Below are positions 6,950 through 15,331 of a stretch of 64,000 nt of DNA, one piece after another. This DNA comes from Defluviitalea saccharophila. GTDB taxonomy: Bacteria > Bacillota > Clostridia > Lachnospirales > Defluviitaleaceae. Where the stretch lies: assembly GCF_038396635.1 (NCBI RefSeq), contig NZ_CP121687.1:1426001-1490000 (forward strand), given 5' to 3'. Within the stretch, counting starts at the first letter, position 1, and each line of letters starts with the position of its first letter. The translations under genes and the position numbers were made by a program. Under the pieces are notes generated by a model, which saw only the letters and a list, made by a program, of their open reading frames with translations, was not told the DNA's origin and searched no databases.

Positions 6950-7429
6950 TTATTCAGTTTCATTTGCTATATCTAAAACCTTCACATATAAATTATTATC
7001 AATATATATATTATTGTATATCAACTGATCTAAAAGTGGCTTAATCTGATTAATATACCCTTTTTCTTTAGCTTTTATCAAAATCCCCATCGTTCCTGTT
7101 ATCTTAAGTCCTAAATACTTCGCATACTTTCGTGCTAGCAAATCATCTATTATACATAAATCTGCGTTTATTTCTTCTGCTAAAATCATTACTTCTACTT
7201 CTCCTTTATGGAGACTTGTTTTAAAGAATTTTTTAGCTTCTTCATTTTGTATTTTCTTTAATATAACAAAATCTGCATTGTCCAAAAAGTTATCTTTACT
7301 TTCTACCGATAGTTCTTCATAGACTCCATAAGGAATATAAACTTGATCATAAAGCAATTTTAATAGATTAAGATTATCTATTTTATAAAGTGATATCAAT
7401 GGAGTAGAGTTTACTACGACCTTACGCAT
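6950..7429 (-). CDS. PIN-like DUF3368 protein, probable toxin
   Basis: 159 residues of the DUF3368 branch of PIN-domain nucleases. The N-terminus reads VVVNSTPLISL (first metal-site region), the middle GEVEVMILAEE supplies a conserved Glu, and the CIIDDLLAR motif supplies paired Asp residues. The start overlaps the end of the UPF0175 gene by 8 bases, the usual layout of this toxin-antitoxin type. Predicted to cut RNA when freed from its partner; the target is unknown. Confidence 0.85.
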   Translation of the reverse strand: MRKVVVNSTPLISLYKIDNLNLLKLLYDQVYIPYGVYEELSVESKDNFLDNADFVILKKIQNEEAKKFFKTSLHKGEVEVMILAEEINADLCIIDDLLARKYAKYLGLKITGTMGILIKAKEKGYINQIKPLLDQLIYNNIYIDNNLYVKVLDIANETE

Positions 7430-7679
7430 TTTGAATATCCTCTAAAAGTTCATTTTCTTTTTCAAATCTGAATATAGTTACTCCTTGCTCTGAAAGATAC
7501 TCTATAAAATTTTCTTTATTCATTTCTGCTAGTTCTGCACTTTGACCCAGTGATAATTTTTTCTCTTTATAATATTTTACTGCTAAAGCTTTTTTCATTT
7601 CTTTAACAATATCTTCACTACTTTGTCTTAATGTCAAAACTATTTCTTGTGGAAGTTTTACACTTGTATTGATATACAT
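7422..7679 (-). CDS. UPF0175 family antitoxin
   Basis: 85 residues. It matches the UPF0175 pattern: an N-terminal strand with VKLPQEIV, a helix EMKKALAVKYYKEKKLSLGQSAELAEMNKENFIEYL, and a short C-terminal tail likely to wrap the toxin. It is translationally coupled to the DUF3368 gene by an 8-base overlap. Such antitoxins usually bind their own promoter; no clear operator is visible in 7680-7740. Confidence 0.85.
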   Translation of the reverse strand: MYINTSVKLPQEIVLTLRQSSEDIVKEMKKALAVKYYKEKKLSLGQSAELAEMNKENFIEYLSEQGVTIFRFEKENELLEDIQNA

Positions 7680-7747
7680 ATTTTTACACTTCCCTTCTAG
7701 TTTATATATTTCTATTATACCACTATATTTTAATTGTTAAAAGAATA

Positions 7748-7791
7748 AGAAAAGGAAAGAACTTATTCAAATAAGATATCTTTCCTTTTCT
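7748..7791 (-). terminator. Terminator of leuS
   Basis: AGAAAAGGAAAGA (7748-7760) and its mirror at 7779-7791, 14 bases past the leuS stop. Confidence 0.75.
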
Positions 7792-7804
7792 CTATGCATT
7801 ATAT

Positions 7805-10219
7805 TTATTTTACAACTAAGTTTACAATTTTTCCTGGCACATAGATTTCTTTTACAATGTTTTTGCCGTCTAATTTGCCTTCTACCAAGGCTCTTGCTTT
7901 TTCTAATACGGATTCTTTAGATTCATTGATATCTACTTCGATAGTGCTTCTTAATTTTCCATTCACTTGAACGGCTATTTCAATGGAATCTTCTTTCATC
8001 TTTTGCTCATCATAGGTTGGCCATGCTTCTTTAAATACAGAAGTAGTGTGACCGGTCATTTCCCATAATTCTTCCGCAACATGAGGAATAAATGGAGCCA
8101 ATAATACAATCAATGTATCTATTGTTTCTTGATCCAATCCGTTTGAAGCTTTAGCAATGGTTGATAATTTGTTGGTATATTCCATGAATCCGCTTACTAC
8201 AGTATTAAGATGGAAATCTTCCATTCTGGTTGTAATTTCATAAACTAATTTATGTCTTGTTCTTTCCATTTCTCTGGTAGACTCTACATAAGAATCTTTA
8301 TTTTCCGTAATAAGCTTCCAAACTTTATTAATAAAACGATATACGCCGTCAATTCCTCTGTCATCCCATTCAGAATCTAATTCCGGAGGACCTACGAACA
8401 ATTCATACATACGAAGAGAATCGGCACCGTATCTTTCTACCAGTTCATCCGGGGATACGACATTTCCTTTGGATTTACTCATTTTAGCCCCATTTTTTGT
8501 AATCATTCCTTGGTTAAACAGACGTGTAAATGGCTCTTCAAAATCTACTACGCCGATATCGTATAAGAATTTGGTATAGAATCTTGCATAAAGAAGATGA
8601 AGTACTGCGTGCTCAATTCCACCTACATACATATCTACAGGCAGCCATTTTTTCATCATTTCCTTGCTTACGAGTTCTTTATCATTATGAGGATCTGCAT
8701 ATCTTAAGAAATACCATGAAGAACCTGCCCATTGAGGCATTGTATTGGTTTCTCTCTTAGCAGGACCACCGCATTTTGGACAAGTGGTGTTCACCCATTC
8801 TTCAATAGCTGCCAGTGGAGATTCTCCTGTTCCTGTAGGTTCATAGGACTCTACCTCCGGAAGGGTAACAGGAAGTTGATCCTCCGGTACAGCAACCGCT
8901 CCACATTTTTCACAATGAACAATTGGAATAGGTTCTCCCCAATATCTTTGTCTTGAGAATACCCAGTCCCTTAATTTATAATTTACAGTTTTCTTTCCTA
9001 TACCGTGTTCTTGAAGGTAATTTGCAATAACTTCCTTAGCTTCTTTAGAAGAAATGCCATCAAAGATTCCGGAGTTCATCATAACGCCTTCTTCTGTATA
9101 AGCTTCTTGAAGTTCTCCAGCTTCTTCTCCTTCTTTTTTGATCACTTGAATAATAGGAAGGTTAAACTTCTTAGCAAAGGCAAAGTCTCTTTCATCATGG
9201 GCTGGTACACACATAATCGCTCCTGTACCGTAATCGGATAGAACATAGTCAGAAATCCAAATAGGAATCTTTGCCCCATTAAGAGGATTAATCGCATATC
9301 TTCCGGTAAATACTCCTGTTTTATCTTTATCTGCCATACGATCTACGGAAGACTTGGTTGAAGCCTGGAATACGTATTCTTCCACTGCTTGTTTTTGTTC
9401 TTCAGTAGTTATTACAGATACGATTTCGTGTTCCGGAGCTAAAACCATAAAAGTTGCTCCATATAATGTATCCGGTCTTGTAGTAAAGACTTTAATCTGT
9501 TGATCTAAACCTTCTACCTTAAAATCAATTTCTGCACCGTAGCTTTTTCCAATCCAGTCGGTTTGCATTTTCTTTACTTTTTCAGGCCAGTCTAACTCCT
9601 GCAAATCATTAAGGAGTCTTTCTGCATAAGCTGTAATCTTTAACATCCACTGACGAAGGTTTTTCTTCGTAACAACAGAACCACAGCGTTCACAGTTACC
9701 GCCTACTACTTCTTCGTTAGCAAGCCCTGTTTTACAACTGGGGCACCAGTTAATAGGCATTTCTTTTTCATAGGCTAAGCCATTTTCAAACATTTTTGCA
9801 AAAATCCATTGGGTCCATTTAAAGTAATTAGGATCTGTTGTATTCACTTCCCTGTCCCAATCATAAATGGCACTGATTTCATGAAGTTGTCTTTTAAAAT
9901 TTGCAATATTTTTTTCAGTTCCTACCCTTGGATGAATGCCTTTTTTAATGGCATCGTTTTCTGCAGGCAGTCCAAAAGCATCCCAACCCATGGGATGAAG
10001 TACATAGTAATTTTGTAATACTTTATAGCGACTCCATACATCACTAAGCACATAACCTCTCCAGTGTCCTACATGAAGTCCGTTTCCTGAAGGATAAGGG
10101 AACATGTCTAAGCAATAATATTTTTTCTTATCAGGTCCGTCTTGATTGATGGGGTTCTTTTCCCATCTTTCACGCCATTTTTTTTCAATAGTCTTATGAT
10201 CGTAGCGTATGTTATCCAA
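7805..10219 (-). CDS. leuS: Leucyl-tRNA synthetase
   Basis: 804 residues, the usual length for bacterial LeuRS. Class I signature HVGH at residues 49-52 within PYPSGNGLHVGHWRGYV; KMSKS around residue 570 (GAKMSKSKGN). The zinc-binding insert (CPSC...CERC), the editing domain with TRPDTLYGATFMVLAPEH, the WAGSSWYFLRY tryptophan-rich site and the anticodon-binding C-terminus are all present. It charges tRNA-Leu in the cytoplasm. Expression is controlled by the T-box leader directly upstream. Confidence 0.98.
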   Translation of the reverse strand: MDNIRYDHKTIEKKWRERWEKNPINQDGPDKKKYYCLDMFPYPSGNGLHVGHWRGYVLSDVWSRYKVLQNYYVLHPMGWDAFGLPAENDAIKKGIHPRVGTEKNIANFKRQLHEISAIYDWDREVNTTDPNYFKWTQWIFAKMFENGLAYEKEMPINWCPSCKTGLANEEVVGGNCERCGSVVTKKNLRQWMLKITAYAERLLNDLQELDWPEKVKKMQTDWIGKSYGAEIDFKVEGLDQQIKVFTTRPDTLYGATFMVLAPEHEIVSVITTEEQKQAVEEYVFQASTKSSVDRMADKDKTGVFTGRYAINPLNGAKIPIWISDYVLSDYGTGAIMCVPAHDERDFAFAKKFNLPIIQVIKKEGEEAGELQEAYTEEGVMMNSGIFDGISSKEAKEVIANYLQEHGIGKKTVNYKLRDWVFSRQRYWGEPIPIVHCEKCGAVAVPEDQLPVTLPEVESYEPTGTGESPLAAIEEWVNTTCPKCGGPAKRETNTMPQWAGSSWYFLRYADPHNDKELVSKEMMKKWLPVDMYVGGIEHAVLHLLYARFYTKFLYDIGVVDFEEPFTRLFNQGMITKNGAKMSKSKGNVVSPDELVERYGADSLRMYELFVGPPELDSEWDDRGIDGVYRFINKVWKLITENKDSYVESTREMERTRHKLVYEITTRMEDFHLNTVVSGFMEYTNKLSTIAKASNGLDQETIDTLIVLLAPFIPHVAEELWEMTGHTTSVFKEAWPTYDEQKMKEDSIEIAVQVNGKLRSTIEVDINESKESVLEKARALVEGKLDGKNIVKEIYVPGKIVNLVVK

Positions 10220-10256
10220 AATCCATTCCTCCTATTTTAGTACAAATTGTGTGAAT

Positions 10257-10496
10257 AAAAAAAACCTTTCGTCTTAGTTAGAGACGAAAGGTGACTTCGC
10301 GGTACCACTCTATTTTATTCTCAATGAGAATACTCTTAGCAATATGTATGTACATACATATCGTTCCTTTAACGGGGATACCGTCTCCACCTACTCTAAT
10401 TTCAGTGGGAAACTCCAAGGCGAGTTCAGTACTTCTCGATACTGTTTTCCACCACCCAACAGCTCTCTAAAATCTATGAAATACCTACTAGTCCTT
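10257..10496 (-). promoter_or_regulatory. T-box riboswitch (leucine) of leuS
   Basis: On the minus strand: a Stem I region (10496 to about 10390) with GAACTCGCC, where CTC fits a leucine specifier codon. Then the invariant T-box AGAGTGGTACCGCG (10311-10298) and a terminator stem CCTTTCGTCT (10265-10274) with AGACGAAAGG (10282-10291) followed by eight U. Uncharged tRNA-Leu pairs with the specifier and T-box to favour the antiterminator and leuS read-through. This is known T-box behaviour; the codon assignment is read from the sequence. Confidence 0.93.
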
Positions 10497-10561
10497 TTCA
10501 CTGTTTTTATCCATATTTTTTGAGGAAATTGTATCATATTGAATTGAAAAATGCAAGGCTA

Positions 10562-12637
10562 TTAAGCTTCTTTCTTTCTTGCTTCAATAACCTTTTGCTG
10601 TACATCGTGCGGTGCTTCTTCATATCTGTCAAACTTCATTGTGAAGCTTCCTCTTGCTTGAGTCATGGAACGAAGATCTGTAGCATATTTAAACATTTCA
10701 GCCATAGGCACTTCTGCATCAACCTGCTGGAATCTTCCTTTTGGATTCATGCCCAGAATTCTTCCTCTTCTCTTGTTGAGGTCTCCTATGATATCTCCCA
10801 TATATTCGTCAGGCACCGTTACGGAAACTTTTACAATTGGCTCTAATATCACAGGTTTTGCTTTTAAAAGTCCTTCTTTAAATGCGATAGAGGTAGCAAT
10901 TTTAAATGCCATTTCGGAGGAATCTACAGGATGGTAAGATCCGTCAACCAAGGTTGCCTTTAGTCCAACCACTGGATATCCTGCCAATACCCCATGTTTA
11001 ACGCATTCCTGGAGACCTTTTTCTACTGCAGGGAAGTATTGCTTTGGAACAGCTCCACCGAATATTTTTTCTTCGAAGATATAAGGTACTTCTAAATTGC
11101 CTGAAGGCTCAAATTCCATCCAAACATCTCCGTATTGTCCATGACCACCGGATTGCTTTTTATGTTTTCCTTGAACTTTAATCTTGCCTTTAATGGTTTC
11201 TCTATAAGGAATAGTAGGAGGAAGCAATTCAACTTCTACCTTAAACTTGGATTTTAATTTATTAATGATCACATCTAAGTGCTGCTCGCCAATACCATAT
11301 ATGATTTCTTCATGGGTTTCTTTATCTAAGAAGACATGGAAGGTTGGGTCTTCTTCCATAAGTCTTTGAAGCCCTGAAGACATTTTTTCTTCGTCTCCTT
11401 TTCCTTTAGGGAATACTGCCATATGCATAAGGGATTCTGGGAATTCTATTTCAGGGTAAACAATAGGTTTATTGATATCAGATAAAGTATCCCCTGTCAT
11501 TGTGTCATGAAGCTTTGCAACTGCTCCTATGTCTCCTGCACAAAGTTGAGATACCTCAGTTTGTTCTTTCCCTCTAAGGACATAAATATGAGCTATTTTT
11601 TCTTCCGTATCTTTGTTTCCGTTATATAGAACTGTATCTGCTTTAAGTATTCCCGAACATACTTTGAAAATAGAAAGTCTGCCAATATAGGGGTCCACAA
11701 TGGTCTTGAAAACAAATACGGATGTTGGTTCATCTATAGCACATCTTCTCTCTTCTTCTTTACCTGTCTTTGGATTTTTGCCTTCTAAAACAGAACGTCC
11801 TTCTGAAGGATTTGGCAAATACTCAATAATAGAATTCATCAATACACGAATTCCCGTATTGTTTAAAGCTGTACCACATAAAACAGGCACAATACTTCCA
11901 TCCATTACCCCTTTATGAAGAGCGTCCTGGATTTCTTCCAAAGTAAATTCTTCCTCATTAAAATATTTCTCCATCAATTCTTCCGAAGTTTCGGCTACCG
12001 CCTCTAAAATCATATTTCTAACTGGAGCTATTACATCATCCATTCCTTCAGGAACATCACAAGAAACTACCGTACCATTGGCAAATCTTCTTCCTTCCAT
12101 TTTAACTACATTAACAAATCCTACAAATCGATCATTTTCTTTAAAGGGTACTTGGAAGGGAGCAATACATTTTCCGAACCTTTCTTTCAAATCTTCTAAT
12201 ATATTTGTTAAATTGGCATGTTCATCATCCATACCATTGACAAAAATCATTCTGGGGAGATTTTGTTCTTCTGCATATTCCCAAGCTTTTTCTGTTCCTA
12301 CTTCTACACCGGATTTGGCAGACACAACTATGATGGCAGAATCCGCAGCACGCACTGCCTGCTTAACTTCACCGACAAAGTCAAAATAGCCAGGAGTATC
12401 TAAAATATTTATTTTAGTATCTTTCCACTCAACAGGAATAATAGAAGTGTTAATACTCACTTTTCTTCTAATTTCTTCGGGGTCGTAATCGCCTACTGTA
12501 TTTCCATCATCAACTTTTCCCTGTCGTTTAATTTGCCCTGTAACGTATAACATTGCTTCTGCCATAGTTGTCTTTCCACATCCGCCGTGACCTAAAAGTA
12601 CAACATTTCGAATTTGTTCCATGCTATAGTTTTTCAT
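10562..12637 (-). CDS. EF-G paralogue (translation factor GTPase, EF-G2-like)
   Basis: 691 residues with all five EF-G domains: GTPase (G1 GHGGCGKTT at 16-24, G3 DTPG at 80-83), domain II, domains III-V ending in the EF-G C-terminal region (LRSMTQARGSFTMKFDRYEEAP). G1 is the GHxGxGKTT form of the EF-G2-like branch, not the AHIDAGKTT of housekeeping EF-G. The G4 motif, normally NKxD, is NGMD at 134-137. No str-operon genes flank it, so it is probably a second EF-G, not the main fusA. GGAGGAAACTGC precedes the ATG. Role in translocation, recycling or stress not established. Confidence 0.85.
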   Translation of the reverse strand: MKNYSMEQIRNVVLLGHGGCGKTTMAEAMLYVTGQIKRQGKVDDGNTVGDYDPEEIRRKVSINTSIIPVEWKDTKINILDTPGYFDFVGEVKQAVRAADSAIIVVSAKSGVEVGTEKAWEYAEEQNLPRMIFVNGMDDEHANLTNILEDLKERFGKCIAPFQVPFKENDRFVGFVNVVKMEGRRFANGTVVSCDVPEGMDDVIAPVRNMILEAVAETSEELMEKYFNEEEFTLEEIQDALHKGVMDGSIVPVLCGTALNNTGIRVLMNSIIEYLPNPSEGRSVLEGKNPKTGKEEERRCAIDEPTSVFVFKTIVDPYIGRLSIFKVCSGILKADTVLYNGNKDTEEKIAHIYVLRGKEQTEVSQLCAGDIGAVAKLHDTMTGDTLSDINKPIVYPEIEFPESLMHMAVFPKGKGDEEKMSSGLQRLMEEDPTFHVFLDKETHEEIIYGIGEQHLDVIINKLKSKFKVEVELLPPTIPYRETIKGKIKVQGKHKKQSGGHGQYGDVWMEFEPSGNLEVPYIFEEKIFGGAVPKQYFPAVEKGLQECVKHGVLAGYPVVGLKATLVDGSYHPVDSSEMAFKIATSIAFKEGLLKAKPVILEPIVKVSVTVPDEYMGDIIGDLNKRRGRILGMNPKGRFQQVDAEVPMAEMFKYATDLRSMTQARGSFTMKFDRYEEAPHDVQQKVIEARKKEA

Positions 12638-12844
12638 TGCAGTTTCCTCCCAGTTATATTTTTTGCAAAGTCTTCATAATAGACTTCATTTTCTGTATAT
12701 TAGTTATATTCTACACGAAAGAAAGATTTCCTTCTTCCATTTTATTTTTTTATCCCTATCCCTAATGCATATTATATCCATTTATTTTATTTTTTATATT
12801 TATTTCCAGTAATATTATGTATATTTTTTTATAATCTCATATAA

Positions 12845-12873
12845 TTGACACACATACTTTATAAGTGTAAAAT
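12845..12873 (+). promoter_or_regulatory. Promoter of aroF operon
   Basis: TTGACA at 12845-12850, 17-base spacer, TAAAAT at 12868-12873. A strong SigA-type promoter about 60 bases before aroF. Confidence 0.75.
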
Positions 12874-12915
12874 GTTAAAAACATTTTAGTATTCTTAAGG
12901 AAATGTTTTTAACAT
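12872..12915 (+). promoter_or_regulatory. Twin operator-like palindromes before aroF
   Basis: ATGTTAAAAACAT (12872-12884) and ATGTTTTTAACAT (12903-12915) are both ATGTT-N3-AACAT palindromes, 31 bp (about three helical turns) centre to centre. The whole block is also a perfect 15-bp inverted repeat with a 14-base spacer. The left copy overlaps the -10 box and the right abuts the AAGGAGG ribosome site, a good layout for repression by a dimeric regulator. Confidence 0.55.
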
Positions 12916-12931
12916 ATAAGGAGGCTTAAAA

Positions 12932-13957
12932 ATGATCGTTGTAATGCGTCACGATGCGACAGAAGATAATATCAAGAGTGTTATTCAGGCAATCGAATAT
13001 TGCGGATTAACAACTCATCTTTCAAAGGGTTCTGAAATCACTATTATTGGTGTTATTGGAGATAAATCAAAACTAAACAAAGTAAATCTTGAACTGTATT
13101 CTGGAGTAGAAAAACTTGTACCCGTAACAGAATCATATAAATTATCCAATAAGAAGTTCCATGTAGGTCCTTCCGTCATCAAGGTTGGAAACTATGAGAT
13201 CGGTGGAAAAGAAATTGTTATTATGGCTGGTCCCTGTGCGGTTGAAAGCAGGGAGCAACTGCTTGAATCCGCCCATGCAGTAAAAAAAGCAGGGGCACAG
13301 TTCCTTAGAGGAGGCGCTTATAAACCCAGAACCTCCCCCTATGCTTTCCAAGGTCTTGAAGAAGAAGGCCTTAAATATATGGCTGAAGCCAGGGAAGAAA
13401 CCGGTCTTGCCATTGTTTGCGAAGTAACCAGTATACAGGCTGTAGAAACCGCTGCAAAATATGTTGACATGATGCAGATAGGCGCAAGAAATATGCAAAA
13501 CTTCCAGCTGCTTAAGGAAGTAGGTAAGACAAATATTCCTGTTCTATTAAAAAGAGGTCTATGTGCCACCATTGAAGAATGGCTCAACGCTGCGGAATAC
13601 ATTATGAGCGAAGGTAACACCAATGTTGTCCTTTGTGAAAGAGGTATTAGAACTTATGAGACGGCTACAAGAAATACCCTTGATATTAGTGCCGTACCTG
13701 TTATTAAGTCAAAAAGCCATCTTCCAATTATCGTAGATCCAAGCCATGCTGCAGGTATTCGCTCTCTGGTCGCTCCTTTGGCAAAGGCATCTATTGCTGC
13801 AGGCGCCGATGGTCTTATGATTGAAGTACACCCTAATCCTTCCTGTGCTTTGTCCGATGGTCCCCAATCCCTGAATCCCGATGATTTTTCAAAATTATGT
13901 TCTGAATTAAAACCACTTATTGAGATTATGGGAAGAAGCTTTAATAGTCATGAATAA
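12932..13957 (+). CDS. aroF: DAHP synthase (3-deoxy-7-phosphoheptulonate synthase), AroFI type
   Basis: 341 residues. An N-terminal ferredoxin-like regulatory domain (1-~67, MIVVMRHDATEDNI...) typical of class I-beta enzymes precedes the TIM-barrel core with AGPCAVES, GAQFLRGGAYKPRTSPYAFQG, LLKRGLCATIEEWL and IVDPSHAAG. It catalyses PEP plus erythrose-4-phosphate to DAHP, the first shikimate step. First gene of aroF-tyrA-aroA; it overlaps tyrA by 8 bases. Confidence 0.96.
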   Translation: MIVVMRHDATEDNIKSVIQAIEYCGLTTHLSKGSEITIIGVIGDKSKLNKVNLELYSGVEKLVPVTESYKLSNKKFHVGPSVIKVGNYEIGGKEIVIMAGPCAVESREQLLESAHAVKKAGAQFLRGGAYKPRTSPYAFQGLEEEGLKYMAEAREETGLAIVCEVTSIQAVETAAKYVDMMQIGARNMQNFQLLKEVGKTNIPVLLKRGLCATIEEWLNAAEYIMSEGNTNVVLCERGIRTYETATRNTLDISAVPVIKSKSHLPIIVDPSHAAGIRSLVAPLAKASIAAGADGLMIEVHPNPSCALSDGPQSLNPDDFSKLCSELKPLIEIMGRSFNSHE

Positions 13958-15047
13958 AGTTGGGATCATCGGTCTTGGACTGATCGGAGGCTCATTGGCA
14001 AAAGCTCTCAAACAAAAATGCAATATCAACGATATTATCGCCATGGATGTAGAGAGCAATGCACTGGAAAAAGCATTGAATGAAGGAATTATTAATGACT
14101 TTACAACGTCTATTGACGAACATTTTTCCGACTGTGATATCATCTTCATATGTACACCGGTTAAACAGATATCCTCTTATGTAAAAAAATTGCTTCCTTT
14201 TATAAAGGATGATTGTATCCTTACAGACGTGGGAAGTACAAAATCTGCTATTTTAAATGAATTAAATGTAATCCTGGACAGCACAAACTTTCACTTTATT
14301 GGCGGGCATCCTATGACTGGCTCTGAAAAAGCCGGTTATAGTGCCTCCAGGGGGCATTTATTTGAAAATGCCTATTATATTTTGACGCCACAGCCTTCAA
14401 CGCCTAAAGAAAAAATAGATCAGTTAAAAAGCATCGTCGTTTCCATAGGAGCTATACCAGTTATTCTCTCACCCCAGTATCACGATTTAGTCACTGCATC
14501 TATAAGCCATGTGCCTCATGTTCTGGCCGCAGCCTTAGTCAATATGGTAAAAGCTTTGGACAGTACCGACAAATATATGCATAAATTAGCAGCGGGAGGA
14601 TTTAAAGACATTACCCGTATAGCTTCCTCTTCTCCTGAAATGTGGCATAACATCTGTATGACCAACCAAAAAGAAATCTTATATGTGATTGATTATTTAA
14701 TCGAAATTCTCACACGATTCTCATCGGCTGTCAGAAATAAAGAAGATGATTACATTTGGAACTTTTTTAACAGTGCCAAACAATATCGAGATACCTTTTC
14801 TAGTAGAAGCCCTGGACCGTTTATGAAAACTTACGAAATTATAGTGGATGTAGTAGATGAACCGGGAATTATTGCAAGTATTGCTACTTTACTGAGCAAG
14901 CATGGAATCAATATTAAAAATATAGGTATCATCAACAGCAGAGAATATGAAAACGGCGTTCTCCAGATTGTTTTTGACGATGAAAAGAGCCAGGAGAAAA
15001 GCGTAAAGCTGTTAGAAGAAATGAATTATGTGATCTATAAGAAATAA
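13950..15047 (+). CDS. tyrA: Prephenate dehydrogenase with ACT domain
   Basis: 365 residues from the ATG at 13950, preferred over an upstream TTG because it gives the usual MNKVGIIGLGLIGGSLAKAL Rossmann start and a short overlap (ATGAATAA) with aroF. Further motifs: TDVGSTKS and GGHPMTGSEKAGY (prephenate/NAD site), HVPHVLAAALV helices, and a C-terminal ACT domain (VVDEPGIIASIATLLSKHGINIKNIG) for tyrosine feedback. Oxidative decarboxylation of prephenate to hydroxyphenylpyruvate. Its stop codon lies in the 8-bp target duplicated by the insertion sequence just downstream. Confidence 0.95.
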   Translation: MNKVGIIGLGLIGGSLAKALKQKCNINDIIAMDVESNALEKALNEGIINDFTTSIDEHFSDCDIIFICTPVKQISSYVKKLLPFIKDDCILTDVGSTKSAILNELNVILDSTNFHFIGGHPMTGSEKAGYSASRGHLFENAYYILTPQPSTPKEKIDQLKSIVVSIGAIPVILSPQYHDLVTASISHVPHVLAAALVNMVKALDSTDKYMHKLAAGGFKDITRIASSSPEMWHNICMTNQKEILYVIDYLIEILTRFSSAVRNKEDDYIWNFFNSAKQYRDTFSSRSPGPFMKTYEIIVDVVDEPGIIASIATLLSKHGINIKNIGIINSREYENGVLQIVFDDEKSQEKSVKLLEEMNYVIYKK

Positions 15048-15164
15048 GGTAGTGTAAAGTAGCTTATGAAAAAGTGAGATATAAAAAAATCACTTCATCT
15101 GGAAGTTTTAAAAGCTCAAGTTGTAGTTGATGGTTAGCTTCCGCCACCCTTGATGGCGCAGAAA

Positions 15165-15331
15165 ACAATGCTCTGAATATAGTACCGACGGCGATGGAAC
15201 TCAAAAACAGATAGATTTTACCGTCGTACTCACAGCATTGTAGCATTGTTTTCCTTACCCCATAAAGGGCAAGTCCCTTCGGGATGGCTAAAAAGTTTCC
15301 TCGGGCTTAAGAATCTAAAAACAGATAGCCC
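15165..15331. other. Structured non-coding left end of the insertion sequence
   Basis: Between the left terminal repeat and the transposase stop there are 283 bases without a convincing gene. They hold a nested hairpin: ACAATGCT (15165-15172) with AGCATTGT (15234-15241), enclosing AGTACCGACGG (15181-15191) and CCGTCGTACT (15221-15230). A second stem has GGGCT at 15303-15307 and AGCCC at 15327-15331. It could be a terminator, a transposition-control site or a small RNA. Confidence 0.5.

Noticed and set aside
15064-15246. 60-codon frame on the minus strand inside the insertion sequence left end
   Set aside because: No ribosome site, composition unlike a protein, and it overlaps the nested hairpin; more likely structured non-coding DNA.
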